A DNA stretch of 64,000 bases, from assembly GCA_040881665.1 (NCBI GenBank), contig JBBECT010000007.1:186001-250000 (forward strand), given 5' to 3'. This document shows, one piece after another, positions 54,337-64,000 of this stretch. A program made the translations under genes and the position numbers. The DNA comes from Actinomycetota bacterium (lineage in GTDB: Bacteria; Actinomycetota; UBA4738; HRBIN12). How positions within the stretch are numbered: the first letter of the stretch is position 1; each line of letters opens with the position of its first letter. Below the pieces are notes generated by a model, which was not told the DNA's origin, made no database searches, and was given only the letters and a program-made list of their open reading frames with translations.

Positions 54337-55265
54337 GTGGCAGACATCTTCGTCGAGAGCTGGGCCCCCGAGTACGGCTCCCCTCTCGACAACGACGAGC
54401 AGCTCCGCCCGGCCGAGGGGTCCGTGGACCACACGGTCGAGGGCGTTGCCTGGTCGCCGATCGACGGACGCGACGACGGCGAGGCGGTGATCGCCTTCGT
54501 CGACGGCGTGCAACGCGTCGACGCTCGTCTCACGATCGACGACCCCGAGCAGGGACCGGTCCCCGGGCTGTGCGGCACGATCGCCGCCGGCGCGACGGTC
54601 TGGGAACGCGGCGTTCCCGTCTCGACGATCCAGGCGGCCGAGGTGGAACGCTGGGCCATCGTGGGCTCGGGTCGGTCCGAGTCGTTGCCGGTGATCGACC
54701 TGCACCCGGGCTATCGCACGACGCGCTCCTCGTCCGACGATCCGGCCCAGCTGATGCAGGCCCTCGGCGACCTGCGCCAGGCAGCCGAGCGGCGGATCGC
54801 GGCCCGGCTCGCCGAGTCCTGCTCGGTGATCGTCGACGGACCGGTGCACGAGCGTTCACCCGTCACCGTCGGATGCATCAAGCGCCACCATGTGACCTAC
54901 CTCGAACCCGCCGAGAACCGGGTCGTCGGCCGCCTCGGGTCGGGTCAGCGGACGCCGCTGTTCACGATCTCGAACCACCGCCGGTACGCGTGGTACGTGC
55001 GGTTGGCGACGCTGCGCGGTGGACATTCCTGGACCGGGATCGTGCGCTGCGAAACTCCCGCGCACGTTCCCCTCCCCGAAGCGGTCGCCGCCGCCGACCG
55101 CACGGCCGCCCTGTTGCCGGCCGTCGCCTCCGAGCCCCATCTCGATCCTCGCGCGCCGCAGAACCTCGTCCCGATCGCCGCGCTTGAACGCGAGCTGCGG
55201 CACCTGATGGGCGACCCCGGACTGGTGTTCCGCGCGCTGCGGGCTGCCGTGCACGCGGAGGCGTC

Positions 55266-55269
<4 letters not shown>
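54337..55269 (+). CDS. nurA: NurA-domain nuclease
   Basis: A 310-aa protein resembling NurA, the 5'-3' nuclease that works with the HerA translocase in DNA-end resection. Metal-binding candidates: the Asp in VIAFVDGVQRVDARL (motif I, about residue 53) and in CSVIVDGPVHERSP (later motif), with conserved His/Tyr in the C-terminal part (YAWYVRLA). The start is the GTG at 54337, supported by TAGGAT 7 nt upstream. Its stop overlaps the herA start as GTGA. The order nurA-herA-sbcD-sbcC points to one repair complex. Confidence 0.85.
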
Positions 55270-56999
<1,730 letters not shown>

Positions 57000-57002
57000 C
57001 CC

Positions 57003-58169
57003 GTGCGGATCCTCCACACCTCGGACTGGCACATCGGCAAACGGCTCGACCGATTCGACCGGACCGAGGAGTTCGAACAGGCTCTCGACGAGGTCGAGAC
57101 GATCGCCGACGAACGCGAGGTCGACCTCGTGCTCGTCTCCGGGGACGTGTTCGACCGTCCGATCCCCCCGATCGAGGCGCTGCGCCTGGGGCTCGATCGG
57201 CTCGTACGGCTGGCTGCGTCGCGTCCGGTCGTCGCCGTGGCGGGCAACCACGACTCACCTGAGCTGTTCGAGACCCTGGCGCCGCTGCTCGCGCCCCGGG
57301 GGGTACACCTCGTCGGAAGGATCAAGCGGCCCGAGGCCGGCGGACTCCTCGGCCCCGACGTGCTCGGCGTGCCGGCCGTCGTGGCGTGCTTCCCGTTCCT
57401 GCGCGAGGGACGTGTCGTCGACTTCATGGCCGAGACGGGCAGCTGGTACAGGGCCTACGCCGACCGCGTGCGCGCGCTGTGCGGGCGGTACAGCGAGGCG
57501 CTCGTCGCCGCCGCCGGGAGCGACCTGGTCCCGCTGCTGACCGCGCACTTCCTCGTCGGCGGCGTCCGCGTGGATCGTTCGGCTCCGCGCGGCGAGCGCG
57601 AGTTGCACATGGGCGATGCGTACGCGGCGACCTCTCAGGCGATCCCGGCCGGTCCCCAGTACGTCGCCATGGGTCACATCCACGCGCCCCAACCGGTTCC
57701 GGGGGCCGCGGTGCCCGCCGAGTATGCGGGGTCGCTCCTCCCACTCGACTTCGGGGAGGCGGGCGAGGCCAAGCGGGTCGTCGTGGTCGAGGCCGAGCCC
57801 GGCCGACTCGCCGTCGCCGAATCCGTTCCGCTCTCGGCGGGACGGCCGCTCGTGCGCATCACCGACACGTGGGAGGCGATCGAACGACGACGCGACGAGC
57901 TGGCCGAGAGCTATCTGGATCTGACCGTACGAGCCGCGGGGATCGACACGAGTCTGGCCGACCGCGCCCACGAGGCGTTCGGGTTCCTCGTCCGGGTGCG
58001 CGCACAGCGTCCCGAGCGGGATGTCGGGGCCCGGCTCGCGAAGCAGCACCGGTCGTGGGATGTCCTCTACGCGGAGTTCCTCCGGCGCGAGACCGACGAC
58101 GAAGCGCCCGAGGATCTGCTCGCCGAGTTCCGCTCGGTCCTCGAGGAGGCCGGCGATGCGTCCGCTTGA
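57003..58169 (+). CDS. sbcD: SbcD/Mre11-type exonuclease
   Basis: A 388-aa calcineurin-like nuclease subunit of the SbcCD (Mre11-Rad50) complex. All phosphoesterase motifs are present: LHTSDWHIGK, VLVSGDVFDR, VAVAGNHDSPE, LTAHFLVGG and YVAMGHIHAPQ. A capping domain and a C-terminal helical segment that binds SbcC follow. The GTG start lies 3 nt after herA; the end overlaps sbcC by 14 nt. It opens DNA ends and hairpins with SbcC. Confidence 0.95.
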   Translation: MRILHTSDWHIGKRLDRFDRTEEFEQALDEVETIADEREVDLVLVSGDVFDRPIPPIEALRLGLDRLVRLAASRPVVAVAGNHDSPELFETLAPLLAPRGVHLVGRIKRPEAGGLLGPDVLGVPAVVACFPFLREGRVVDFMAETGSWYRAYADRVRALCGRYSEALVAAAGSDLVPLLTAHFLVGGVRVDRSAPRGERELHMGDAYAATSQAIPAGPQYVAMGHIHAPQPVPGAAVPAEYAGSLLPLDFGEAGEAKRVVVVEAEPGRLAVAESVPLSAGRPLVRITDTWEAIERRRDELAESYLDLTVRAAGIDTSLADRAHEAFGFLVRVRAQRPERDVGARLAKQHRSWDVLYAEFLRRETDDEAPEDLLAEFRSVLEEAGDASA

Positions 58170-60699
58170 GCTGACGCTCGACGGGTTCCGCTCGTACCGG
58201 ACCGCGCAGACCTTCGAGTTCCGTGATCGGAGGCTGGTCGGCATCGTCGGCGAGATCGGATCCGGCAAGTCCTCGGTCCTCGACGCGATCGCATTCGCGT
58301 TGTTCGGCAAGACGCCGACGATCGCGAGCAACACGAAGTCGCTGATCCACCAGTTGCGGGACGACTGCCACGTCGAACTGCGGTTCGCCGTCGGCGAGGA
58401 CGTGTGGCAGATCCAGCGCGCGCTGCGCCGCAGAGGGCAAGCCGGGCACAAGCTCGTGCGGCTGGCCGACGACACATCGGATGCGGCGGAACTGGACCCG
58501 ATCACGGGCGACGACGCGACCAAACGCAGGGTCGAGGAACTGCTCGGGATGGACTTCGAGACCTTCTGCCGGTCCGTGCTGCTCGCGCAGAACCGCTTCT
58601 CGGAGTTCCTTCGCGCCTCGGCCGGTGAACGCGACAAGGTGCTCAAGGGCGTGTTCGGGTTCGAGCGGCTCGATCAGGCCCACGGGGTCGCCAAGCGCCG
58701 GCTCGAGGCCGTCACCGATCGGTTGTCGAACCTCGCCGCCGATCGAACCCGCCTCGAGCAGGTGATCGCGGAACTGGCGACGGCGCGGCCGGCTGCCGTC
58801 GCCGCCGCCGAGCGCGCCGACCTGCTCTCCGGACACGCCGAGGAGGTCGCCTCCCTGCGCGCCGATCGCGAGGAAGCTCGCCGCGCGCTCGAGCAGGCAC
58901 GAGCGGCGACCGACGAGCTGGCGTCGATCGCAGGCCAGGCGCCGGCAGACGATGCCGTTCTCGACACGGTGCAGCGAGCGGGTGCGGCGAGGGCTCAGGT
59001 GGACGAAGCACGCGCAGCGGTCGACGAGGCCGCGCGACGGCGCTCGGAACGGGAGCGAGCGCGCACCGAGCTCGTCGAGCGGCTCGGTGACCCCCAGCAG
59101 CTCGGATCGTTCGGCGCGCTCGTCGAGCGGCGCGAGGCGGCCGTCCGAGGCCTGGAGGCGAGCGAGCGACAGGCCGAGGTCGCCGCGCGCGCCGCCGAGC
59201 AGGCCGAGCGGCACGCCGAGAAAGCGCAGGCGCAGGCGGACGCCGCTGCGGCCGCACACGACCAGACCGAGGCGGCCGTCGCGACGGCGCAAGCCGATCT
59301 CGAGCGGGTCGAAGACGAGCGGCGCGCGGCGCATCGCGCCGAGATGGCACACGAGCTCCGCGCGCATCTCGCCGTGGGCGATCCCTGCCCGGTGTGCGAA
59401 CGCGCCGTCGATTCCACCCCGCGCCGCAGGGCCGCGCCGAAGACCACCGCGGCCGAGAAGGCGGTGAAGAGCGCGAAAGCTGCGCTCGAGAAGGCACGCA
59501 AGGCGGAGCTGCGCGCCCGCCAACAGCACACGCGGGCCGAGAACGACCTCGCGGCCGCCCGGACCCAGCTCGAGACGAGCACCGCCGGTGCTGCCACGGC
59601 CGCCGGCCAGGCGACCGCGGCGCAGGAAGAGCTCGCCCGGGTCTCCGAAGAGCTCGTGGAACGGCTGGGCGAGGGCGACCCGCGTGCCCTCCTCGACGAA
59701 CGCATGCGCCTGCTCGAGACGGCCGAGCGCGACCTCGACGAGGCACGAGCCGAGCTCGAGCGCGCCGAGGCCGACGCGATCAGCGTCACCGACGGCGCGA
59801 CGACGGCGCTCGAGGCGACCGGCGCCCTCGCGGCACGGATCGTCGGCTGCTGGGGACGGCTCGGTGAGATCCGGGAGCCGGTCGCCGATCCCGGATCGCT
59901 CGGCGAGGAGCGCGCCGAGCTGCTACGGGCGATCGACGACCGGCGCAGCGAGGTCGGCGGACTCGTGTCGGACGTCACCGCCCGAGAACACGCCGGCCGA
60001 AAACGGCTCGATGAGATCGCCGCTGAGCTCGACATCTCCGATCTCGAGATGTTCGGTGATGCGCTCGCGCACGCGAGCGCGGAGCGCGGGTCGACGCAGC
60101 AGCGGGTCGTCGACCTCGAGGCCGAGGTGGAACGCGGAGCCGATCTCGAGCAGCGCGTGAGCAGTGACGAGGCGCGACGCACCCTGCTCCTGCGGCTGGA
60201 GAAAGACCTGCGTCCGTCCCGGTTCCTCGGCTTCCTGCTCGAGGAGGAGCGCGCCGAGCTCGCGGAGCTCGGGAGCGAGCATTTCGAACAGCTGACTGCC
60301 GGGGGGTATCGGTTCAGCGAGGACGATCGGTTCGACGTCCGCGACATGAACGCGGCCGGACGCCCCCGCAAGGCCGACAGCCTCTCCGGCGGCGAGACGT
60401 TCCTGGCCTCGCTCGCGCTGGCATTGGCCCTGGCCGAGATGGTCGCGCGGGGCGGCGGACGCCTCGACTCGTTCTTCCTGGATGAGGGCTTCGGCGGGCT
60501 CGACCCCGAGCATCTGGCCCTGGCGATGGAGGGGATCGGCCGGCTGGTCGCCGAGGACCCCGACCGGCTCGTCGTGCTCGTGAGCCACGTGCGGGAGATG
60601 CAGGACTCGATCGAGGACCTGATCGAGCTCGCGAAAGACGCGGTCACCGGCGATACGCGCGTGGTGCGTGGTGCCCGGGCCATCTCGGCGGGCGTGTAG
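58156..60699 (+). CDS. sbcC: SbcC/Rad50-type ATPase
   Basis: An 847-aa SMC-like ATPase. Walker A GEIGSGKSSVLDAIAFALFG is near residue 33, a first coiled coil runs to about 390, the zinc hook CPVC is at C411/C414, a second coiled coil follows to about 690, then the signature DSLSGGETFLASLALAL and Walker B SFFLDEGFGGLD. It is shorter than E. coli SbcC (1048 aa), the coiled-coil arms being short. The ATG at 58156 overlaps sbcD by 14 nt. It closes the nurA-herA-sbcD-sbcC operon. Confidence 0.95.
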   Translation: MRPLELTLDGFRSYRTAQTFEFRDRRLVGIVGEIGSGKSSVLDAIAFALFGKTPTIASNTKSLIHQLRDDCHVELRFAVGEDVWQIQRALRRRGQAGHKLVRLADDTSDAAELDPITGDDATKRRVEELLGMDFETFCRSVLLAQNRFSEFLRASAGERDKVLKGVFGFERLDQAHGVAKRRLEAVTDRLSNLAADRTRLEQVIAELATARPAAVAAAERADLLSGHAEEVASLRADREEARRALEQARAATDELASIAGQAPADDAVLDTVQRAGAARAQVDEARAAVDEAARRRSERERARTELVERLGDPQQLGSFGALVERREAAVRGLEASERQAEVAARAAEQAERHAEKAQAQADAAAAAHDQTEAAVATAQADLERVEDERRAAHRAEMAHELRAHLAVGDPCPVCERAVDSTPRRRAAPKTTAAEKAVKSAKAALEKARKAELRARQQHTRAENDLAAARTQLETSTAGAATAAGQATAAQEELARVSEELVERLGEGDPRALLDERMRLLETAERDLDEARAELERAEADAISVTDGATTALEATGALAARIVGCWGRLGEIREPVADPGSLGEERAELLRAIDDRRSEVGGLVSDVTAREHAGRKRLDEIAAELDISDLEMFGDALAHASAERGSTQQRVVDLEAEVERGADLEQRVSSDEARRTLLLRLEKDLRPSRFLGFLLEEERAELAELGSEHFEQLTAGGYRFSEDDRFDVRDMNAAGRPRKADSLSGGETFLASLALALALAEMVARGGGRLDSFFLDEGFGGLDPEHLALAMEGIGRLVAEDPDRLVVLVSHVREMQDSIEDLIELAKDAVTGDTRVVRGARAISAGV

Positions 60700-60724
60700 C
60701 CCCGACGGCGTAGTCAACTCGGGC

Positions 60725-60771
60725 TATCGGCCGTACGTCCGACTCAAGCTCATGCCCTCCTCCGGCCGATA
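60725..60771. repeat. inverted repeat between sbcC and the kinase-like gene
   Basis: TATCGGCCG (60725-60733) and its exact complement CGGCCGATA (60763-60771) are separated by 29 nt, in the 107-nt gap. It could be a terminator for the repair operon or an operator for the next gene. Confidence 0.5.
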
Positions 60772-60806
60772 CCGAGAGAGAAGTCTCGAGTCCGGAGGGG
60801 GGAACG

Positions 60807-62948
60807 ATGGTCGGGATCGAGGTCCGTCGCAGCCAGCGACCCTTGTGGGCCGCCGTCTCCGCCCTTCTGGCCACGGGCATGCTCCTCTCGCTCGTGCTCG
60901 CGAGCTCTGCCCGGCAGAGCGCGGAGGCCTCCGCCGCCGCCTCGGCGCAACGCGCCGTTCAGGAGGTCCTCGCGCCCGCGCTGTCGTCGTCCGACGTCGC
61001 CCAGCCGGTCACCGCCCGTCGCGCCGCGGAACTCGGCGCGCTGGTGACCGAGCGGCTCCTCTCCGCGGGGCCGTCGGACGCGCTGGCGATCTATCGCCGG
61101 GACGGAACCGTCGTGTTCGACACCGACCGTGCGAACATCGGCAGCCGCGAGCCCAACGAGCGAGGTCGGATCGCCCGCGTCGCCGAGCAGGGACGGGAAA
61201 GCGTGGTGGATCACTCCGCGTTCCGTGTCTTCGTCCCCCTCCGGCTCGAGGCCGACGGCCCCATCCTCGGGGTCGTGGAGGTCACCCGACCCTACGAACC
61301 GTTGTGGGCCGGAGCGAGCCGTCCGTGGAGGATCGGCACGATCGTTCTCGCCGCCCTGTTGCTGGCTTCGCTCGCGCTGCTCGCTCTGACCTTCCGGGAC
61401 GGGTTCGGTCGCGGTCGACGCCGCGTGCTGCGACCGAACCCGTCCGCATCCACACCCGAACCCGCGCCTGCACCCGAGCCGGGTCTCGTACGGATCGCGG
61501 AGCCCGCCGCGCCCGGCGCGAAACAGGGACCGGAGGAGACCCGCCAGGATCCGGCCTACCTGCACCCCGACTTCCGACAGGCCGTCGAAGCCCGCCGTCT
61601 CGCCGACGAGCGGGCCGCGCGAGCCGAGCGGCTGGCCGAGGAAACGAACCGACGGCTCGCCGTCGCCCAGTCCGAGCTCGAACGCATCCGGGCCGGCTCG
61701 ATCAGCGTCCGCGACAACGAAGCGTCCGGGCAGCTCGAGGCACTCGACGAGCTCGGTGACCGCGTTCGGCTCCTCGAAGCCGAGCGCGACCACCTCACCG
61801 GGCAGCTTCAGCGGGCCGAACAGATCCGAACCGAGCTCGCGCAGCGTGCGGCGACACCGGTCGCCGACCCCAACACGACCCAGCGACTCGCTGCCGCCGA
61901 GGAGCGCGCCGAGCGGACCGAGGCAGCGCGGGCAGAGCTCGAGAGCCGCACGATCGAGCTCGAACGATCCTTGACCGACGCCAACGACACCCGCGCGGAG
62001 CTGCAACGCGCGCTCGCGCGCGCGACCGAACCCTCCGACGGCGACAGTGTCGCCGACCGGCTGCAACTCGAGCTCGATCGCACGAAGGACGAGCTCGGTA
62101 TCGCGCGTGCGGAGGCGGCCGATCTCGCCGAGCGACTGGAGGCGGCCGAACGACGGGAGAAACTCCAAGATGCCCTCCGCCACCTGCACGCGGGAGCGGA
62201 TGACACCGCGAACGGCGACAGCCCTGCGCCCGCTGCGGCTGAGGTCGGCGCGGGCGCGAACGAGCCCATCGAGGACCGTCGAGCATCGGCGCCCTTCGTG
62301 CAGCAGCTGTCGACGGATGCGCGCGCGTCGGTCGCGGCGATCCAGGGCACGCTGATCGCGATGCAACACCGGCGCCCCGAGCCCGAGGACACCACCCTCG
62401 TCGAGAAGCTGCGGACGCACGCCGGCAAGCTCGACCACCTCGTACAGGACCTGCTCCACGCCGACGACCTCGCACGCGGCGACGTCGAGCTCGCCTACCG
62501 ACGCACCGAGCTGGCCGAGCTGGTCGGCCGGGTCGTCGAGGATGCCCCGTTCGACCGGGACCAGCACCCGATCGAGGTTCGTACGCAGCCGGTGGAACTC
62601 GGGGTCGACCCGCTCCGGGTCGAGGAGATCGTGTCCGCGCTCGTCGCGAACGCGGTGGCCCGCTCCCGACCCGGCGCCGAGATCCTCGTGCGCCTGGAAC
62701 GATCCGACGGCGGAGCGCTCCTCAGCGTCGAGGACGACGAGCCCTCCTCGGATGCCAGCATGAGCCCGGTGGTCGCCCGCTTCGCCGACGTGCACGGCGG
62801 GTGGGCCATCGTCGAGGGGCGCCAGGGTGGCGGCTCCGCGTTCCGCGTGTTCCTCCCCGACCATGCCGCGGACGCAGCTCCGGACGGCGGTGACGACGTC
62901 ACGATCATGCTCCCCGAGACGTCACCGCACGGTCTCACCGCCCCCTGA
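60807..62948 (+). CDS. membrane coiled-coil protein related to histidine kinases, phospho-histidine missing
   Basis: A 713-aa protein. Membrane helices at about 13-33 and 176-196 flank an extracytoplasmic sensor (about 40-170). A long coiled coil follows (about 255-470). Residues about 495-560 resemble a HisKA dimerisation helix pair (APFVQQLSTDARASVAAIQG), but the H-box histidine is absent. The end resembles an ATPase domain with an N-box-like EEIVSALVANAVARS and GGWAIVEGRQGGGSAFRVFLP, but no clear DxGxG. It is probably a pseudokinase or a signalling scaffold. Strong SD (GGAGGGGGG). No partner regulator is adjacent. Confidence 0.75.
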   Translation: MVGIEVRRSQRPLWAAVSALLATGMLLSLVLASSARQSAEASAAASAQRAVQEVLAPALSSSDVAQPVTARRAAELGALVTERLLSAGPSDALAIYRRDGTVVFDTDRANIGSREPNERGRIARVAEQGRESVVDHSAFRVFVPLRLEADGPILGVVEVTRPYEPLWAGASRPWRIGTIVLAALLLASLALLALTFRDGFGRGRRRVLRPNPSASTPEPAPAPEPGLVRIAEPAAPGAKQGPEETRQDPAYLHPDFRQAVEARRLADERAARAERLAEETNRRLAVAQSELERIRAGSISVRDNEASGQLEALDELGDRVRLLEAERDHLTGQLQRAEQIRTELAQRAATPVADPNTTQRLAAAEERAERTEAARAELESRTIELERSLTDANDTRAELQRALARATEPSDGDSVADRLQLELDRTKDELGIARAEAADLAERLEAAERREKLQDALRHLHAGADDTANGDSPAPAAAEVGAGANEPIEDRRASAPFVQQLSTDARASVAAIQGTLIAMQHRRPEPEDTTLVEKLRTHAGKLDHLVQDLLHADDLARGDVELAYRRTELAELVGRVVEDAPFDRDQHPIEVRTQPVELGVDPLRVEEIVSALVANAVARSRPGAEILVRLERSDGGALLSVEDDEPSSDASMSPVVARFADVHGGWAIVEGRQGGGSAFRVFLPDHAADAAPDGGDDVTIMLPETSPHGLTAP

Positions 62949-63013
62949 TCGCGATCGCCCGGCCGGGGCAGTCGCACGGTGATCGGCCGACGGCCCGCCG
63001 GCCGGGTCGCGGA

Positions 63014-64000
63014 CTAGGGACGCCGGAGCAGGAGCGCGTCGCCCTGGCCGCCCCCGCCGCAGATCGCCGCGCCGCCGAGGCTCGCACCGCGCCTGCGGAG
63101 TTCGTGAGCGAGGGTCAGGACGAGCCGGGCGCCGCTCGCTCCGATCGGGTGCCCCATCGCGACCGCTCCCCCATTCGGGTTCACGATCTCGGAGTCGACC
63201 CCGAGCATCTTCGTCGAGTGCACCGCGACGGCGGCGAACGCCTCGTTGATCTCGATCACCTCGAGGTCGCTCGGATCGCGCCCGGCCCGCTTCAACGCCC
63301 GTTGCAGCGAGAGAGCGGGAACCGTGTGCAGGTACGGGAACCGTTCCGCCGCCATGCCGTACGCGACGATCTCGGCGAGCGGCTCGAGACCGAGCTCGGC
63401 TGCCTTCTCCGAGGACATCACGACGACCGCCGCGGCACCGTCGGATATCTGCGACGCGTTGCCCGCGGTCACCGTTCCTGATCCGCCGAAGGCGGAGCGG
63501 AGCCCTCCGAGCACCTCGGTCGTGGTCTCCGGGCGGATCCCCTCGTCGCGGGAGAGCCGGATCGGATCGCCGCGCCGCTGAACGACCTCGATCTCGAGTA
63601 CCTCGTCCTCCAGCACACGGCTCTCCCAGCCGGCATGCGCACGTTGATGGCTGCGCGCGGCCCACGCGTCCTGGTCCACGCGCGAGATCCCGAGCTCCAC
63701 GTTCACCCCATCGGTGTCCTCGCCCATCGACAGGCGGGAGAACGGCGACGTGAGCCCGTCGAGCTGCATCGTGTCGATCAGCTCGGCGTGCCCGAGGCGG
63801 TTCCCGTCGCGCGCCTTCGGCAGCGCGTAGGGAGCGTTCGTCATCGACTCCATCCCACCGGCGACGGCGATCTCGATGTCGCCGGCCCGGATCGCCTGAT
63901 CGGCCATCGCGATCGCCGTCATCCCCGACGGGCACACCTTGTTGATCGTGACGGCGGGCACCTCCTTCGGGACACCGGCCTCGATCGCGGCCTGCCGTGC
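63014..64000 (-). CDS. acetyl-CoA acyltransferase (thiolase), N-terminus beyond the window
   Basis: The C-terminal 328 or so residues of a thiolase, which condenses or cleaves acyl-CoAs. The nucleophilic Cys lies in INKVCPSGMTA, followed by GGMESMTNAPYAL, the His in INEAFAAVAVH, NPNGGAVAMGHPIGASGAR and the final catalytic Cys in AAICGGGGQGDA. The frame is open to the right edge (the start codon is outside). It resembles AtoB/FadA-type thiolases; which direction it works in cells is not evident. It converges on the kinase-like gene with a 65-nt gap. Confidence 0.93.
   Translation of the reverse strand, partial: ARQAAIEAGVPKEVPAVTINKVCPSGMTAIAMADQAIRAGDIEIAVAGGMESMTNAPYALPKARDGNRLGHAELIDTMQLDGLTSPFSRLSMGEDTDGVNVELGISRVDQDAWAARSHQRAHAGWESRVLEDEVLEIEVVQRRGDPIRLSRDEGIRPETTTEVLGGLRSAFGGSGTVTAGNASQISDGAAAVVVMSSEKAAELGLEPLAEIVAYGMAAERFPYLHTVPALSLQRALKRAGRDPSDLEVIEINEAFAAVAVHSTKMLGVDSEIVNPNGGAVAMGHPIGASGARLVLTLAHELRRRGASLGGAAICGGGGQGDALLLRRP

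Overview
The window is a GC-rich, densely coded chromosomal segment of an actinobacterium. The evidence is a WhiB-family iron-sulfur regulator, a fused CofG/CofH FbiC with FbiA and FbiB (coenzyme F420), DUF3499 and DUF5719 proteins, an RskA-type anti-sigma factor, and many candidate leaderless promoters (TAnnnT 6-9 nt before a start codon). Gene order resembles two mycobacterial neighbourhoods: prfB-ftsE-ftsX-smpB, and secA-hpf-comF ... ahcY-manB-DUF3499-whiB2-fbiA-fbiB-manC-wbbL-rmlD-LCP. No rRNA, tRNA, CRISPR array, insertion sequence or prophage was seen. No gap between genes exceeds about 215 bases. The class within Actinomycetota cannot be fixed from this sequence.

Layout. 1-2.3 kb: the 5' end of a tmRNA at the window edge, smpB, ftsX and ftsE. 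2.4-6.9 kb: two large membrane proteins (YfhO-like and spermidine-synthase-like), convergent and overlapping at CTAG. 6.9-10.8 kb: prfB, with an intact programmed +1 frameshift, and secA. 10.9-14.7 kb: a secreted unknown, an MFS transporter, a GNAT acetyltransferase, a LuxR-type response regulator and hpf. 14.9-22.2 kb: comF, an unknown, ahcY, purine nucleoside phosphorylase, a sugar-phosphate isomerase, a Trm112-like protein, manB, a zinc ribbon and DUF3499. 22.3-28.9 kb: L,D-transpeptidase, DUF5719, a giant GT2/membrane protein, a histone-H1-like repeat protein and whiB.

29.1-33.9 kb: the F420 genes fbiC and fbiAB diverge from a 27-bp shared promoter region. 34-47.8 kb: after a DUF3105 protein, a 13-kb leftward block makes and exports a rhamnose-containing surface polysaccharide. 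It holds a sugar nucleotidyltransferase, a WbbL-like transferase, an EmrE-like protein, the Wzt/Wzm ABC exporter, three GT4 glycosyltransferases, rmlD, rmlB, rmlA and an LCP ligase; rmlC is not in the window. 48-51.3 kb: a degenerate GGDEF protein, an ECF sigma factor with its RskA anti-sigma factor, and a universal stress protein. 51.4-54.1 kb: aconitase.

54.3-60.7 kb is the most unusual region. It is a tight four-gene operon, nurA-herA-sbcD-sbcC, with the same set of functions as the archaeal NurA-HerA-Mre11-Rad50 DNA-end-resection operon. It is followed by a coiled-coil membrane protein that looks like a histidine kinase but lacks the phospho-accepting histidine. The window ends inside a thiolase gene.

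Two regulatory patterns stand out. A shared palindrome, ATCACA-N4-TGTGAT, sits on the promoters of whiB and of the DUF3499 gene. A roughly 50-bp palindromic repeat occurs near 15.7 kb and again, as one full and one truncated copy, near 51.3 kb.
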